From Methanobacterium sp. (GTDB taxonomy: Archaea; Methanobacteriota; Methanobacteria; Methanobacteriales; Methanobacteriaceae): a stretch of DNA of 24,000 bases. Where the stretch lies: positions 1 through 24,000 of the forward strand of contig JAUNXM010000001.1 in NCBI GenBank assembly GCA_030539815.1, in the 5' to 3' direction. The number at the start of each line of letters is the position of its first letter. Within the stretch, counting starts at the first letter, position 1. Below are positions 1 to 9,538 of the stretch, piece after piece. The notes under the pieces were generated by a model. The model saw nothing but the letters and a program-made list of their open reading frames with translations, had not been told where the DNA came from and did no database searches. The translations under genes were made by a program, and so were the position numbers.

Positions 1-179
1 AGCTGTTTTGACATTAATAAAATTTACATTCTTAATAGAAATTTTGCAAAATATTCATATGAAGCCAGAGCCAACATAATGATGCAAGACAAGATTAATT
101 AATAAATCATCTGCAAAAAAAATCATCCCTTCTAAATTCGAAAGCCTAAGTTAAAAATAAAAAGACATTATCTTCATAA

Positions 180-656
<477 letters not shown>

Positions 657-801
657 ATTCTTAAATTCTAATTCTACTGGATGGCAAAAAGATCTTCAAA
701 GGAAAAAAAATTAAAGATCAATATAAGTTATCAACTTAGATTAGATCTTAAATTTCTATTTCACAAATTGGATTCATTTTCTGTAAATTTTTCACTTTAC
801 A

Positions 802-1470
802 CTAAGTTTTTATTTTCCCATCCAGGACTTCAATGGTTCTTTCTGCCAGGGCCGCCACATTCAAGTCGTGGGTGACCATGATTAATGTTACATTTTCCTT
901 ATCATGGAGATCCTTGAGGAGTTTCAGTATCATTTCTCCGTTTTTTGAATCCAGAGATCCAGTGGGTTCATCAGCCAGAATTATGGAGGGATCATTGGCC
1001 AGGGACCGGGCAATGGCCACTCTCTGTCTTTCACCACCTGAAAGCTCGGTGGGTTTTCTGGAAGCTTTATCAGAGAGATTCATATAGTCCAATAGTTTCA
1101 GGGCCTTTTTTCTCATATTCTTACTAGACAAATCACTTTCAAACATGGGTATCTCCACATTCTCCACTACTGTGAGGTTGGGGATTAGGTTGTGAAGCTG
1201 GAAAATGAAACCGATTTCACGGGAGCGGAACTGGCTAAGATCACCTTTTCCCTGGAGATCGTAGCCAGCTACTCGAACCGAACCTTCATCCGGACGATCC
1301 AGGGCACCGATCATGTTCAAAAGGGTGGATTTACCGGATCCAGATGGTCCGATAATGGAAACAAATTCTCCCTTTTTAATGTTGAGTTCAATACCATTCA
1401 AGGCAGTTATTTTACCCTTATCAAAGCCTTTCCTGAGATTTTTTATCTCCACAATATTTTCATTATTCAT
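802..1470 (-). CDS. ABC exporter ATP-binding protein, MacB/LolD type
   Basis: This 222-residue cytoplasmic ATPase has the full set of ABC motifs: Walker A GPSGSGKST near residue 42, Q-loop in FIFQLHNL, signature LSGGERQ, Walker B IILADE followed by the D-loop, and the H-loop MVTHD. Length and sequence fit the LolD/MacB/FtsE-like group that works with FtsX-fold permeases. It partners with the permease gene just upstream on the same strand; the two genes overlap by 8 nt (the permease stop lies in ATGAATAA), which indicates translational coupling. These transporters move lipoproteins, peptides, drugs or signals across or out of the membrane. Nothing in the sequence shows the substrate. Confidence 0.93.
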   Translation of the reverse strand: MNNENIVEIKNLRKGFDKGKITALNGIELNIKKGEFVSIIGPSGSGKSTLLNMIGALDRPDEGSVRVAGYDLQGKGDLSQFRSREIGFIFQLHNLIPNLTVVENVEIPMFESDLSSKNMRKKALKLLDYMNLSDKASRKPTELSGGERQRVAIARSLANDPSIILADEPTGSLDSKNGEMILKLLKDLHDKENVTLIMVTHDLNVAALAERTIEVLDGKIKT

Positions 1471-2578
1471 AGCGCAGCGCCTCGGTTGGTGGTAACCTGC
1501 TGGCCCGATAAGCAGGATAAAAACCCCCTATAAGGCCAACTATAAGTGCTACCAAGATACCTCTCAAGAAAACATCCATGGAATAAACTGGTTGAATGAA
1601 CCCACTCATTCCCAGTACCAGAAGTACTTGGATAGCCACTAATCCCATGATTATGCCTACTATTCCTGCAGAAAGGGTCAAAACTATGGATTCTCCCAGT
1701 ATCATGGATAAAATTCTCCTATCCTTCCAACCCACAGCTTTCAAAACTCCTATTTCTCTAGTACGTTCATAAACAGACATGATCATGGTGTTTATCACTC
1801 CAATCCCACCAATGACAATAGCTAGAAGTGAAATAGCCCACGAAGCCGTGTCTATGGTGTTTAAACCCTGGTCAACATTTTGCAAGTCTTCCAGTGATGC
1901 TATGGTAGTCAAGTCTTTACTATACTTATCTTCAATAGTTTTGGTTATTTCCTCTACATTGGCATCTTTTTTGATTTTAACGTAGATCATGGTGACTTTA
2001 CCCTCTTTTTCCTCGATGGTCTGGACGTTTTTAAGGGACATATAGGTACCTCCATCCTGTTGCAGATCACCTGTTTCAAAGATGCCAACGATTTTATAGT
2101 CTTCTTTACCAAGGGTTATGGTATCACCAACAGTTTTGTTTAACTTTTGAGAGGCAACCTTACCTATCATTACTTCTTTAGCATCTGCAGAAGAAAATTC
2201 AGTTCCACTAGTTATCTTTATCTCACTGAGCGCTAATTTAGCCGGATCGATTCCAATAATCACGAAATAGGGATTATTCTCCACCGGTTGTATGGACATC
2301 AGGATACCCACTGCATCATCCACACCATTAACTTCTTTTATTTTATCAACGTATGATGTATCTATCTCACTGAGAAACATATCCGACACATTGGTTTCAA
2401 CAACTGTGAAATCAGCCCCTCCAGCTTTTAATGTTTCTTCTGTTGAAGATTTCAATCCATCAGTAATAATTCCCAGGGCCACAATGGTAGCTATACCAAT
2501 GGCTATTCCCACCACAGCCAGTGCAGTCCTGGTTTTGTTACGGAATGGGTTTTTAACAATCAAACCTAAAAATGACAT
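1463..2578 (-). CDS. ABC exporter permease, MacB/FtsX type
   Basis: The 371-residue protein has the MacB/FtsX layout: a first membrane helix at about residues 17-40 (ALAVVGIAIGIATIVALGII), a large extracytoplasmic MacB-PCD-like domain at about 45-245, then three membrane helices near 247-270, 290-325 and 335-360. The segment YERTREIGVLKAVGWKDRRI is the typical cytoplasmic coupling motif between helices 2 and 3, and the C-terminus PAYRASRLPPTEALRYE is the classical FtsX-fold ending. With the overlapping ATPase it would form an exporter or mechanotransducing complex. Transcription is leftward, probably from a TATA box near 2665-2680. The substrate is not evident. Confidence 0.92.
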   Translation of the reverse strand: MSFLGLIVKNPFRNKTRTALAVVGIAIGIATIVALGIITDGLKSSTEETLKAGGADFTVVETNVSDMFLSEIDTSYVDKIKEVNGVDDAVGILMSIQPVENNPYFVIIGIDPAKLALSEIKITSGTEFSSADAKEVMIGKVASQKLNKTVGDTITLGKEDYKIVGIFETGDLQQDGGTYMSLKNVQTIEEKEGKVTMIYVKIKKDANVEEITKTIEDKYSKDLTTIASLEDLQNVDQGLNTIDTASWAISLLAIVIGGIGVINTMIMSVYERTREIGVLKAVGWKDRRILSMILGESIVLTLSAGIVGIIMGLVAIQVLLVLGMSGFIQPVYSMDVFLRGILVALIVGLIGGFYPAYRASRLPPTEALRYE

Positions 2579-2664
2579 TTATATCCGCCCCTGATTCTCT
2601 TACTATAGTTTTTATTCTAAATAACCTTTTTTTCTAACTTAATCCTCTCTTTTTTTACATTTTC

Positions 2665-2680
2665 TATAATATATTTTAAA
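2665..2680 (-). promoter_or_regulatory. Candidate TATA box for the ABC exporter operon
   Basis: Read on the minus strand this is a run of T/A bases of the TTTAAAATATATTATA type, a good archaeal TATA element. It lies about 90 nt upstream of the permease start at 2578, so it implies a leader of roughly 60 nt. It is one of several AT-rich runs in this gap, so the assignment is tentative. Confidence 0.4.
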
Positions 2681-2858
2681 CAGCGTGTTTTTTATCAATA
2701 TCTTCTCTGTTTTATTTTTCAATATTTAGTTCTTTTTTCAACTTACAAGATTGATTCAGCCATTTCATTTCATTTATTGTTTAATGTAAATGGTAAATTA
2801 GGATTCATACTTTATAAAGGTTTATTTAGGGATTTCTAACATTTTTAGGCTATTCTAA

Positions 2859-2987
2859 CTTTTATATATTTATTCATATCCCTGGGATTCTGTCAGTGTA
2901 ATCTGGATTTTTGGAGCAGGATTAAGCCTACCAACAACACCAACCATAAATGCTATGTTTCATGCTTTGAAGAAGGTTCGAGAGTAA
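2859..2987 (+). pseudogene. Possible remnant of a protein C-terminus
   Basis: An open frame with no usable start codon ends at TAA 2985-2987. From 2901 it reads like genuine protein, including IWIFGAGLSLPTT and then PTINAMFHALKKVRE. The AT bias of the surrounding gap falls away over the same stretch. The composition resembles the end of an enzyme more than random AT-rich sequence. A TATA-like box at 2861-2870 lies immediately upstream, as if most of a gene had been deleted between promoter and C-terminus. I cannot name the family, and the fragment is short, so chance is possible. Confidence 0.3.
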
Positions 2988-3181
2988 ACTGTTTGGATAA
3001 AATTTCCATGGAAGGGATAAAAGATAAGTTCCAGAATCCCCACTCCAATATCCAATCCCTGATGTAAGAGACAGTAAACAACACATTATTCCCTCGTGAT
3101 TATCATCATTTTCTACATTAGTTTGTTTTTTATGAATTTTTATACATGTTGAACTTGGAGGTATAATTAGGATAATTCGGT

Positions 3182-3191
3182 AATTATATAT
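3182..3191 (+). promoter_or_regulatory. Candidate TATA box for the CMD-like gene
   Basis: AATTATATAT lies about 55 nt before the start codon at 3244. A ribosome-binding site, GGAGGA at 3232-3237, lies 6 nt before the ATG. The spacing predicts transcription starting near 3212 and a leader of about 30 nt. Confidence 0.45.
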
Positions 3192-3243
3192 GAAAATGAT
3201 AACATAATATCTAAGTGATAAAGATATACTTGGAGGAGAAAAG

Positions 3244-3564
3244 ATGAAAGAAGACGTTTTTTATGGTAAGGGCATGGCTCATGTTAAAAAAGACTATCCT
3301 GATATCTTTGAAGCTGTAGTTACTTTGAATGAAGCAGCTTACACAGGTAAAGTATTAGATTACCGTATACAGAAACTTATAGCTCTGGGGATAACTGCAG
3401 CAGCTTCCGATGATCGGGCAATGAAGAAGCAGATGATGAGTGCCATGAGAGAATTCGATATAAGCAGGGATGAGATTGTGGATGTACTACGGGTGGTCCT
3501 CTTAACTTCAGGAAACCCTCCATTCACCAAGGCCATGAAAATACTATACGACATCACAGAATAA
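3244..3564 (+). CDS. AhpD/CMD-fold protein lacking the redox cysteines
   Basis: The 106-residue protein has the carboxymuconolactone decarboxylase pattern: a helix with KLIALGITAAA followed by a charged helix and a EIVDVLRVVLLTSG segment. AhpD-type members carry C-x2-C-x3-H at the end of the first of these helices, for peroxidase or disulfide chemistry. Here the matching positions appear to be Ser55, Arg58 and Lys62, so a thiol function is unlikely. It may be a small-molecule-binding or structural member of the fold. A strong ribosome-binding site (GGAGGA) and a TATA-like box precede it, and a T-rich tract follows, so it is probably a single-gene unit. The fold assignment is good; the function is unknown. 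Confidence 0.75.
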   Translation: MKEDVFYGKGMAHVKKDYPDIFEAVVTLNEAAYTGKVLDYRIQKLIALGITAAASDDRAMKKQMMSAMREFDISRDEIVDVLRVVLLTSGNPPFTKAMKILYDITE

Positions 3565-3596
3565 ATTTTTTATTTTTTTTAATTTCTATTTTTGAC
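3565..3596 (+). terminator. T-rich terminator after the CMD-like gene
   Basis: Three runs of 5-8 T bases follow the stop codon directly, with no strong hairpin. Archaeal RNA polymerase terminates at such T-rich tracts. The next gene has its own TATA-like sequence downstream. Confidence 0.5.
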
Positions 3597-3772
3597 AGGA
3601 TGATTAGGTTTGGGTTAATAGTAACCGCACTACCCTAAGAAATATTATCACAACTTTTTGGGGATTAATCAAGGAATTTTCATATTTTAGCCTGAAATAG
3701 AAACAATATTTATATTTTTCACGAATAGAATATATTGTATAATTGAACTGAAATACCATTAGCGAGACAACT

Positions 3773-5827
3773 ATGGCTGCACAACACTTATTATTAGGCA
3801 TTATACTTCTTATAAGTGCTTCAATTCTTCTGTATTTATCATTATACAGTCTCAGGAAGCGTTCTTCTAATTTATATTTCTATTTTGCTCTGTTGACATT
3901 GTCGGTGTTTTTCTGGTGTTTGGGTGCTGCCATGGAATTCCTAAGTCTAGAAATGTGGGCCAAAATATTCTGGATACAAATCAGTTACATCGGGGTGGCC
4001 ACTGCCGCCCCACTGTGGTTCATGGTAATTTTAGAATATGCTCAACACGAAAAATACCTAAAACCAATTTATCTTGGTACCTTGCTGATTTTACCCCTGG
4101 TTATCATTCTCCTGGCATTTACTAATGGTTGGAACGGGCTGATATGGCCCACCATCACCCCAGTTTCTGACGCGACTGGGGCAATGTTAATATACGCCCA
4201 TGGAATAGGTTTCTGGGTGAATATAGCCTACAGTTTCATACTTATTGTTGTGGGATTTGTGGTTCTACTGAGGCTCTTAATGAAGTCCCCCCGGTTGTAC
4301 CATACACCAATTCTAATCCTAATCCTCAGTGGATTGATACCCTTATTTTTCAGTGTACTTTACATCACTGATTTCGTGGGAATTCCTGGATTAGATATAA
4401 CTCCATTTGGACTCACTGTTTCTGCATTACTCCTGGCAATATCCATTTTCAAATTCTCTCTATTGGGCATAAGACCCATTGCCTATGAAACACTCTTTGA
4501 AACAATAAAAACCGGGTTTCTTGTTTTTGATGCTAGGGATACCTTAATTGATGTCAATCCTGCTTCAGAAATCATCGGGATAACTGAGGGTGATGTGGGT
4601 AAACCGGTAGGAGAAATATTAGGGAACTTACCAGAATTGGAAAAATTCTATGAAAATGCTGGTGAAGAGCAAACAGCATATATAAAACCCCCATTTGATT
4701 TGTGGATTCGAATGCAAATTAACCATCTATACGATCAAAATGAATTTAAAGGGCGTTTACTGACTATTCAGGATATAAGCAAACTTAAACGGATAGAAAA
4801 GGATTTCACTGCCAGTGAAGAACGTTATAAAAACCTGTCTGAACTTTCTCCCGACGCGATTCTGGTAGTGGTTGGGGAAGAAATAGTCTTTGCTAACCAG
4901 GCTTCGGCTACACTGTTTGGTCTGGAGGATCCCTATGATCTTCTAGGTAGGAACTTTTTTAATTTTCACTATCCAGATTCACTTAAAATATCTAAAAAAC
5001 GTTTAAAACAAGTTATTATTGATGGAAAAACGTTAGATTTTATTGAAGAAAAAATAATAGCCCTTAATGGTCAAATTAAAGATATTGAAGTAGGTGATGC
5101 ACCTATAATTTATAATGATCAGCGGGCGGTTCAGATAGTCGCCCGCGATATCAGTGAACGGAAAAAACTGGAAGAAGATCTGAAAAATTCCCTGAAGGAG
5201 AAGGATCTGATGATGAAGGAGATCCATCACCGTGTTAAAAATAATCTGATGGTTATCCAGAGTCTCTTAAACTTACAATCACGTTATATTAAGGATACAG
5301 CAGCCAGAGATATTTTTAAGGATAGCCAGAATCGTGCAAAATCAATGGCAATGATCCATGAAAGCCTATACCAGTCCAGTGATCTTAAAAGGATCGAATT
5401 CAGTGAATACATAAACAACCTGGCCAAAAACCTTTTCTATAGCTATTCTGCAGATTCTAAGGGGATAAAAATAGATGTTAATGTTGAAGAGGTTATGTTA
5501 GACATAAATACTGCCATTCCACTGGGTTTGATCCTGACTGAACTAATATCAAACTGTTTAAAACATGCCTTTCCCCATGATGAAAGTGGTGAGATAAAAG
5601 TTGATTTCCATTCATTTACCGATGATGGTACCAAAAAATTCAGATTAACCGTCAGTGATAATGGAGTGGGGCTTCCGCCAGATTTTGACCCCAAAAAATC
5701 GGACTCATTGGGTTTGATGTTGATTTACAGTTTATCTGAACAGATCAGTGCTGGAATTAAATTAGACACCAGTAATGGGACTAAATTTCAGATAATCTTC
5801 GAAGAAAGGTTGGAACATTCCAAATAA
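3773..5827 (+). CDS. Membrane sensor histidine kinase (7TM-PAS-PAS-HisKA_2-HATPase)
   Basis: The 684-residue protein starts with about seven membrane helices (residues 5-230) of the histidine-kinase N-terminal 7TM type. Next come a PAS domain (about 240-340), a second PAS domain (about 350-470, starting SEERYKNLSELSPDAILVV), then the dimerisation/phosphoacceptor segment KEIHHRVKNNLMVIQSLL with His485/His486, and an HATPase_c domain (about 575-680). The latter shows N-box LTELISNCLKHAF, G1 DNGVGLPP and G2 LGLMLIYSL. HHRVKNNL places it in the HisKA_2 group. It should sense a membrane or intracellular signal and pass phosphate to a response regulator. No response regulator is adjacent, so it is an orphan here. 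There is a TATA-like TTTATATTT at 3709-3717 but no clear ribosome-binding site. Confidence 0.93.
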   Translation: MAAQHLLLGIILLISASILLYLSLYSLRKRSSNLYFYFALLTLSVFFWCLGAAMEFLSLEMWAKIFWIQISYIGVATAAPLWFMVILEYAQHEKYLKPIYLGTLLILPLVIILLAFTNGWNGLIWPTITPVSDATGAMLIYAHGIGFWVNIAYSFILIVVGFVVLLRLLMKSPRLYHTPILILILSGLIPLFFSVLYITDFVGIPGLDITPFGLTVSALLLAISIFKFSLLGIRPIAYETLFETIKTGFLVFDARDTLIDVNPASEIIGITEGDVGKPVGEILGNLPELEKFYENAGEEQTAYIKPPFDLWIRMQINHLYDQNEFKGRLLTIQDISKLKRIEKDFTASEERYKNLSELSPDAILVVVGEEIVFANQASATLFGLEDPYDLLGRNFFNFHYPDSLKISKKRLKQVIIDGKTLDFIEEKIIALNGQIKDIEVGDAPIIYNDQRAVQIVARDISERKKLEEDLKNSLKEKDLMMKEIHHRVKNNLMVIQSLLNLQSRYIKDTAARDIFKDSQNRAKSMAMIHESLYQSSDLKRIEFSEYINNLAKNLFYSYSADSKGIKIDVNVEEVMLDINTAIPLGLILTELISNCLKHAFPHDESGEIKVDFHSFTDDGTKKFRLTVSDNGVGLPPDFDPKKSDSLGLMLIYSLSEQISAGIKLDTSNGTKFQIIFEERLEHSK

Positions 5828-5850
5828 CAGTAATCATCAACATAATCCTA

Positions 5851-6057
<207 letters not shown>

Positions 6058-6197
6058 AAATATCATTTAAATCCATAATTTTGTTTTATACTAATTTAAA
6101 TGTATAAATTGGTGTATAATATTTTTACAGGATATTAAGGTTTTTTTGATATGTATAATGATATGATAATGGCGTTTTTTAAGTTGTCCTGAAGCTT

Positions 6198-6218
6198 ATT
6201 CATCAATCATTGGTGAAT
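6198..6218. promoter_or_regulatory. Candidate MarR operator (imperfect palindrome)
   Basis: TTCATCAA and TTGGTGAA form 8-bp arms with one mismatch around a TCA centre, flanked by A and T that also pair. The element ends 19 nt before the marR start codon, downstream of a TATA-like sequence near 6151-6159. MarR proteins commonly bind palindromes of about this size in their own promoter or leader to repress themselves and the linked efflux gene. The link to this MarR is inferred from position. Confidence 0.45.
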
Positions 6219-6237
6219 TTTAAAAAAGGGTGAAAAC

Positions 6238-6705
6238 ATGTCTTTAAACATCCCATTTAGAGGAATTCTATCAATCGTAATCCGAAATCATTTCATATTC
6301 ATGAACCGAGAGCTAAAACATCTGGAACTTACTGAAGGTCAGATACCATGTATCATGGCAATTTCCAAGCGGCCAGGAATCACTCAGGATGACCTGGCCA
6401 GAATGTTCCACATTGACAAGGGGACAATAGCCCGTACAATAAGGAAATTAGAGGAAAAAAATCGAGTTAGTAAGGTTCCGGATCCGAAAAATCGTCGAAG
6501 ATATCTACTTTCCCTAACCCCTGAAGGGGAAAAATTAATACCTGAGATCCTTCGTGTTGAGAAAAAATGGGAAAATATCATATTTAAAGGTTTTAAAGAC
6601 GAAGAACGTCATGCTATGTTTAAAAAAATGGAAAAAATGGCTGAAAATAGTTTAGAAATATGTAAAAATCAATCTGAAGAGAGTGAGAATTGTGAGAAAG
6701 GATAA
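6238..6705 (+). CDS. MarR-family transcriptional regulator
   Basis: The 155-residue protein has the MarR winged helix-turn-helix. The helices run through LTEGQIPCIMAISKRPGI, and TQDDLARMFHIDKGTIARTI is the recognition region. The wing contains DPKNRRRYLLSLTPEGE with the usual Arg/Asp residues. Such dimers usually repress multidrug efflux or stress genes and release DNA when they bind small ligands. The start has GGTGA at 6229-6233, 4 nt before the ATG. Its end overlaps the MATE efflux gene, so the two are almost certainly one operon and MarR probably controls the pump. A candidate operator lies just upstream. Confidence 0.92.
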   Translation: MSLNIPFRGILSIVIRNHFIFMNRELKHLELTEGQIPCIMAISKRPGITQDDLARMFHIDKGTIARTIRKLEEKNRVSKVPDPKNRRRYLLSLTPEGEKLIPEILRVEKKWENIIFKGFKDEERHAMFKKMEKMAENSLEICKNQSEESENCEKG

Positions 6706-8167
6706 ATTATCTTTACCGGATAAATCATCATCAGAGGATGATAAGACCATATCATCCGATGAAAGAGTAATTTTTGGAGATGAAAAAGAAGAAACAGATG
6801 AAAAATTGGTGGAAAAAACTAAAGGTGTATCCCTCATCACCGGAGACCCTAAAAAAGCCATAATAAAATTATCCGGTCCACTTATTGTGGCCATGATTCT
6901 GATGTCAGCCTACAACTTGGTGGATGCCATCTGGGTATCCGGATTAGGTGGGGATGCCCTGGCAGCAGTGGGATTTGTAACCCCACTTTATATGATATTG
7001 GTTGGCCTATCCAATGGTATTGGTGCCGGTGCCACCTCCGCGATCTCCCGTTGTATAGGTGCCCGAAACACCGCTGGTGTGAACAACACCGCAATGCACA
7101 CCTTGGTTATCACCATCATTATCTCTGTCATTCTTACGGCACTACTGGAAATATTCTTAAACCCGGTTCTCTCCGCCCTGGGGGCAGGAAAAACCATTGA
7201 TCTGGCAGTTTCTTATGGTAGGGTTACCTTTGCAGGTACCATACTCATGCTGTTTACTGGTGCGGCCTATGGAATCCTACGTTCTGAAGGAGATACCAAA
7301 AGGACCATGTACGCCATGATCATTTCTTCAGTGGTGAACATAGTCCTGGATCCCATACTTATCTACATGGCAGGCTGGGGCATTGCCGGGGCAGCATGGG
7401 CCACTGTAATCTCCCAGGCTATCGTGACAGTGATTATTCTCTACTGGTTCCTTAAGAAAAGGGATACCTTTGCATCTTTATCCTGGAAATACTTCAAACC
7501 TGATTTAAAGGTTACAAAGTCTATTCTAGGAGTTGGATTACCTGCTAGTGCTGAATTCCTGGTGATGTCAGCAGTGACCGCCATTTTAAATGTGATACTG
7601 GTCCAGGTTGCCGGCACCGATGCAGTGGCTGTGTACTCCGCAGGATGGAGGGTGGTGATGATGGCCATAATACCCATGGCAGCAGTGGGAACTGCTGTGG
7701 TAACGGTGAGTGGTGTGGCCTACGGATCCCGCAAATATAAAAACCTGCAAATATCTCACAATTATTCTATAAAGGTTGGACTAGCCGTAGCCGCCATAAC
7801 TGGTGTAATAACGTTCCTATTTGCACCATATATTTCCCAAATATTTGCTTATTCGCCAGAAACCGCATACCTAGCACCTACTATAGCTGCTTTCCTGCAG
7901 GTGATGTGTTTCTTTTACATATTCGTACCCCCTGGACTCATGTCCAGTTCCGTTTTCCAGGGAGTGGGGAAGGGAATTACATCCCTTATCTTCACCGTGC
8001 TAAGACAGTTACTCTTTGTAGCTTTATTTTCATACATCCTGGCCATTATCCTCGATTTAGGTCAGCAGGGTGTATGGTGGGGTATTGTTGCAGGAGACAT
8101 TGCGGGAAGTGCAGTTGCATATACTTGGGCAAGATTATACGTCATCCGGATTCAAAAACAGCTTTAA
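6692..8167 (+). CDS. MATE-family multidrug/cation efflux pump
   Basis: The protein (491 residues from this start) is a MATE antiporter. It opens its membrane part with KAIIKLSGPLIVAMILMS and has about twelve helices in two similar halves (about 60-270 and 280-490), with the family pattern GGDALAAVGFVTPLY. These pumps export drugs or organic cations in exchange for Na+ or H+. I prefer GTG at 6692 because GTGA lies 5 nt upstream; GTG at 6683 is also possible. The gene overlaps marR by 14 nt. The first 45 or so residues form an unusual hydrophilic, acidic extension before the first membrane helix. No ATG exists before helix 1, so the extension is likely real. Confidence 0.92.
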   Translation: MRKDKLSLPDKSSSEDDKTISSDERVIFGDEKEETDEKLVEKTKGVSLITGDPKKAIIKLSGPLIVAMILMSAYNLVDAIWVSGLGGDALAAVGFVTPLYMILVGLSNGIGAGATSAISRCIGARNTAGVNNTAMHTLVITIIISVILTALLEIFLNPVLSALGAGKTIDLAVSYGRVTFAGTILMLFTGAAYGILRSEGDTKRTMYAMIISSVVNIVLDPILIYMAGWGIAGAAWATVISQAIVTVIILYWFLKKRDTFASLSWKYFKPDLKVTKSILGVGLPASAEFLVMSAVTAILNVILVQVAGTDAVAVYSAGWRVVMMAIIPMAAVGTAVVTVSGVAYGSRKYKNLQISHNYSIKVGLAVAAITGVITFLFAPYISQIFAYSPETAYLAPTIAAFLQVMCFFYIFVPPGLMSSSVFQGVGKGITSLIFTVLRQLLFVALFSYILAIILDLGQQGVWWGIVAGDIAGSAVAYTWARLYVIRIQKQL

Positions 8168-8300
8168 CCAGTCTATTAGTGGATAAGTTATGTTTAATCT
8201 GGTATAACGTTGTTATGTTAGAAAGTGAATAATGATGGATATTAAATTCGTCATGAGAACATATAATTCAATATATAATAGTGCATGAAACCTACTAGAA

Positions 8301-8322
8301 TTGATTTTGGAAATAAAATCAA
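8301..8322. repeat. Perfect 8-bp inverted repeat
   Basis: TTGATTTT and AAAATCAA flank a 6-nt loop. It lies 134 nt downstream of the MATE stop codon and is not followed by a T tract, so it is a weak terminator candidate. It could equally be a regulator site or chance in AT-rich DNA. Confidence 0.4.
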
Positions 8323-8381
8323 GAATAAAATTGTAAATTATATTAGCTGATGTCTTCCAGGAAGGGTTAATAATTTAACAT

Positions 8382-8430
8382 GACATGTCTCCAATCACTT
8401 TAATATGACATGTCCACTATCATGTCCACT
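8382..8430. promoter_or_regulatory. Repeated GACATGTC palindromes upstream of rpl15e
   Basis: The 8-bp palindrome GACATGTC occurs at 8382-8389 and 8407-8414, 25 bp apart. A third, partial copy follows: CATGTCCACT at 8409-8418 is repeated exactly at 8421-8430. The cluster ends 9 bp before the TATA-like box, a usual place for archaeal activator or repressor binding. This looks like a multi-site operator for the superoperon. The binding protein is unknown. Confidence 0.5.
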
Positions 8431-8439
8431 AGCACAACC

Positions 8440-8447
8440 TTTTTAAG
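8440..8447 (+). promoter_or_regulatory. Candidate TATA box of the rpl15e superoperon
   Basis: TTTTTAAG, with the repeats just upstream, predicts a transcription start near 8470, about 90 nt before the rpl15e ATG. Confidence 0.4.
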
Positions 8448-8467
8448 GGCATATGATCAACATTTTG

Positions 8468-9529
<1,062 letters not shown>

Positions 9530-9538
9530 GGTGGAAGG

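Larger units (their letters stand above)
2579..3243. other. 665-bp intergenic region between divergent genes
   Basis: The left part is very AT-rich and probably carries the leftward exporter promoter. Around 2834-2870 there are two copies of TTCTAAC 19 bp apart (2834, 2853), followed at once by a TATA-like box at 2861-2870. A stretch with protein-like coding follows (see the remnant entry). The right end holds the CMD-like gene's promoter and ribosome-binding site. I see no tRNA or intact gene here. Confidence 0.6.

Noticed and set aside
681..875. Plus-strand frame of 64 codons after ribC
   Set aside because: It runs into the ABC ATPase on the opposite strand, has no ribosome-binding site, and its sequence does not look like a protein.
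3008..3067. 19-residue ATG frame in the 2579-3243 gap
   Set aside because: Too short, with no ribosome-binding site and no recognised motif.
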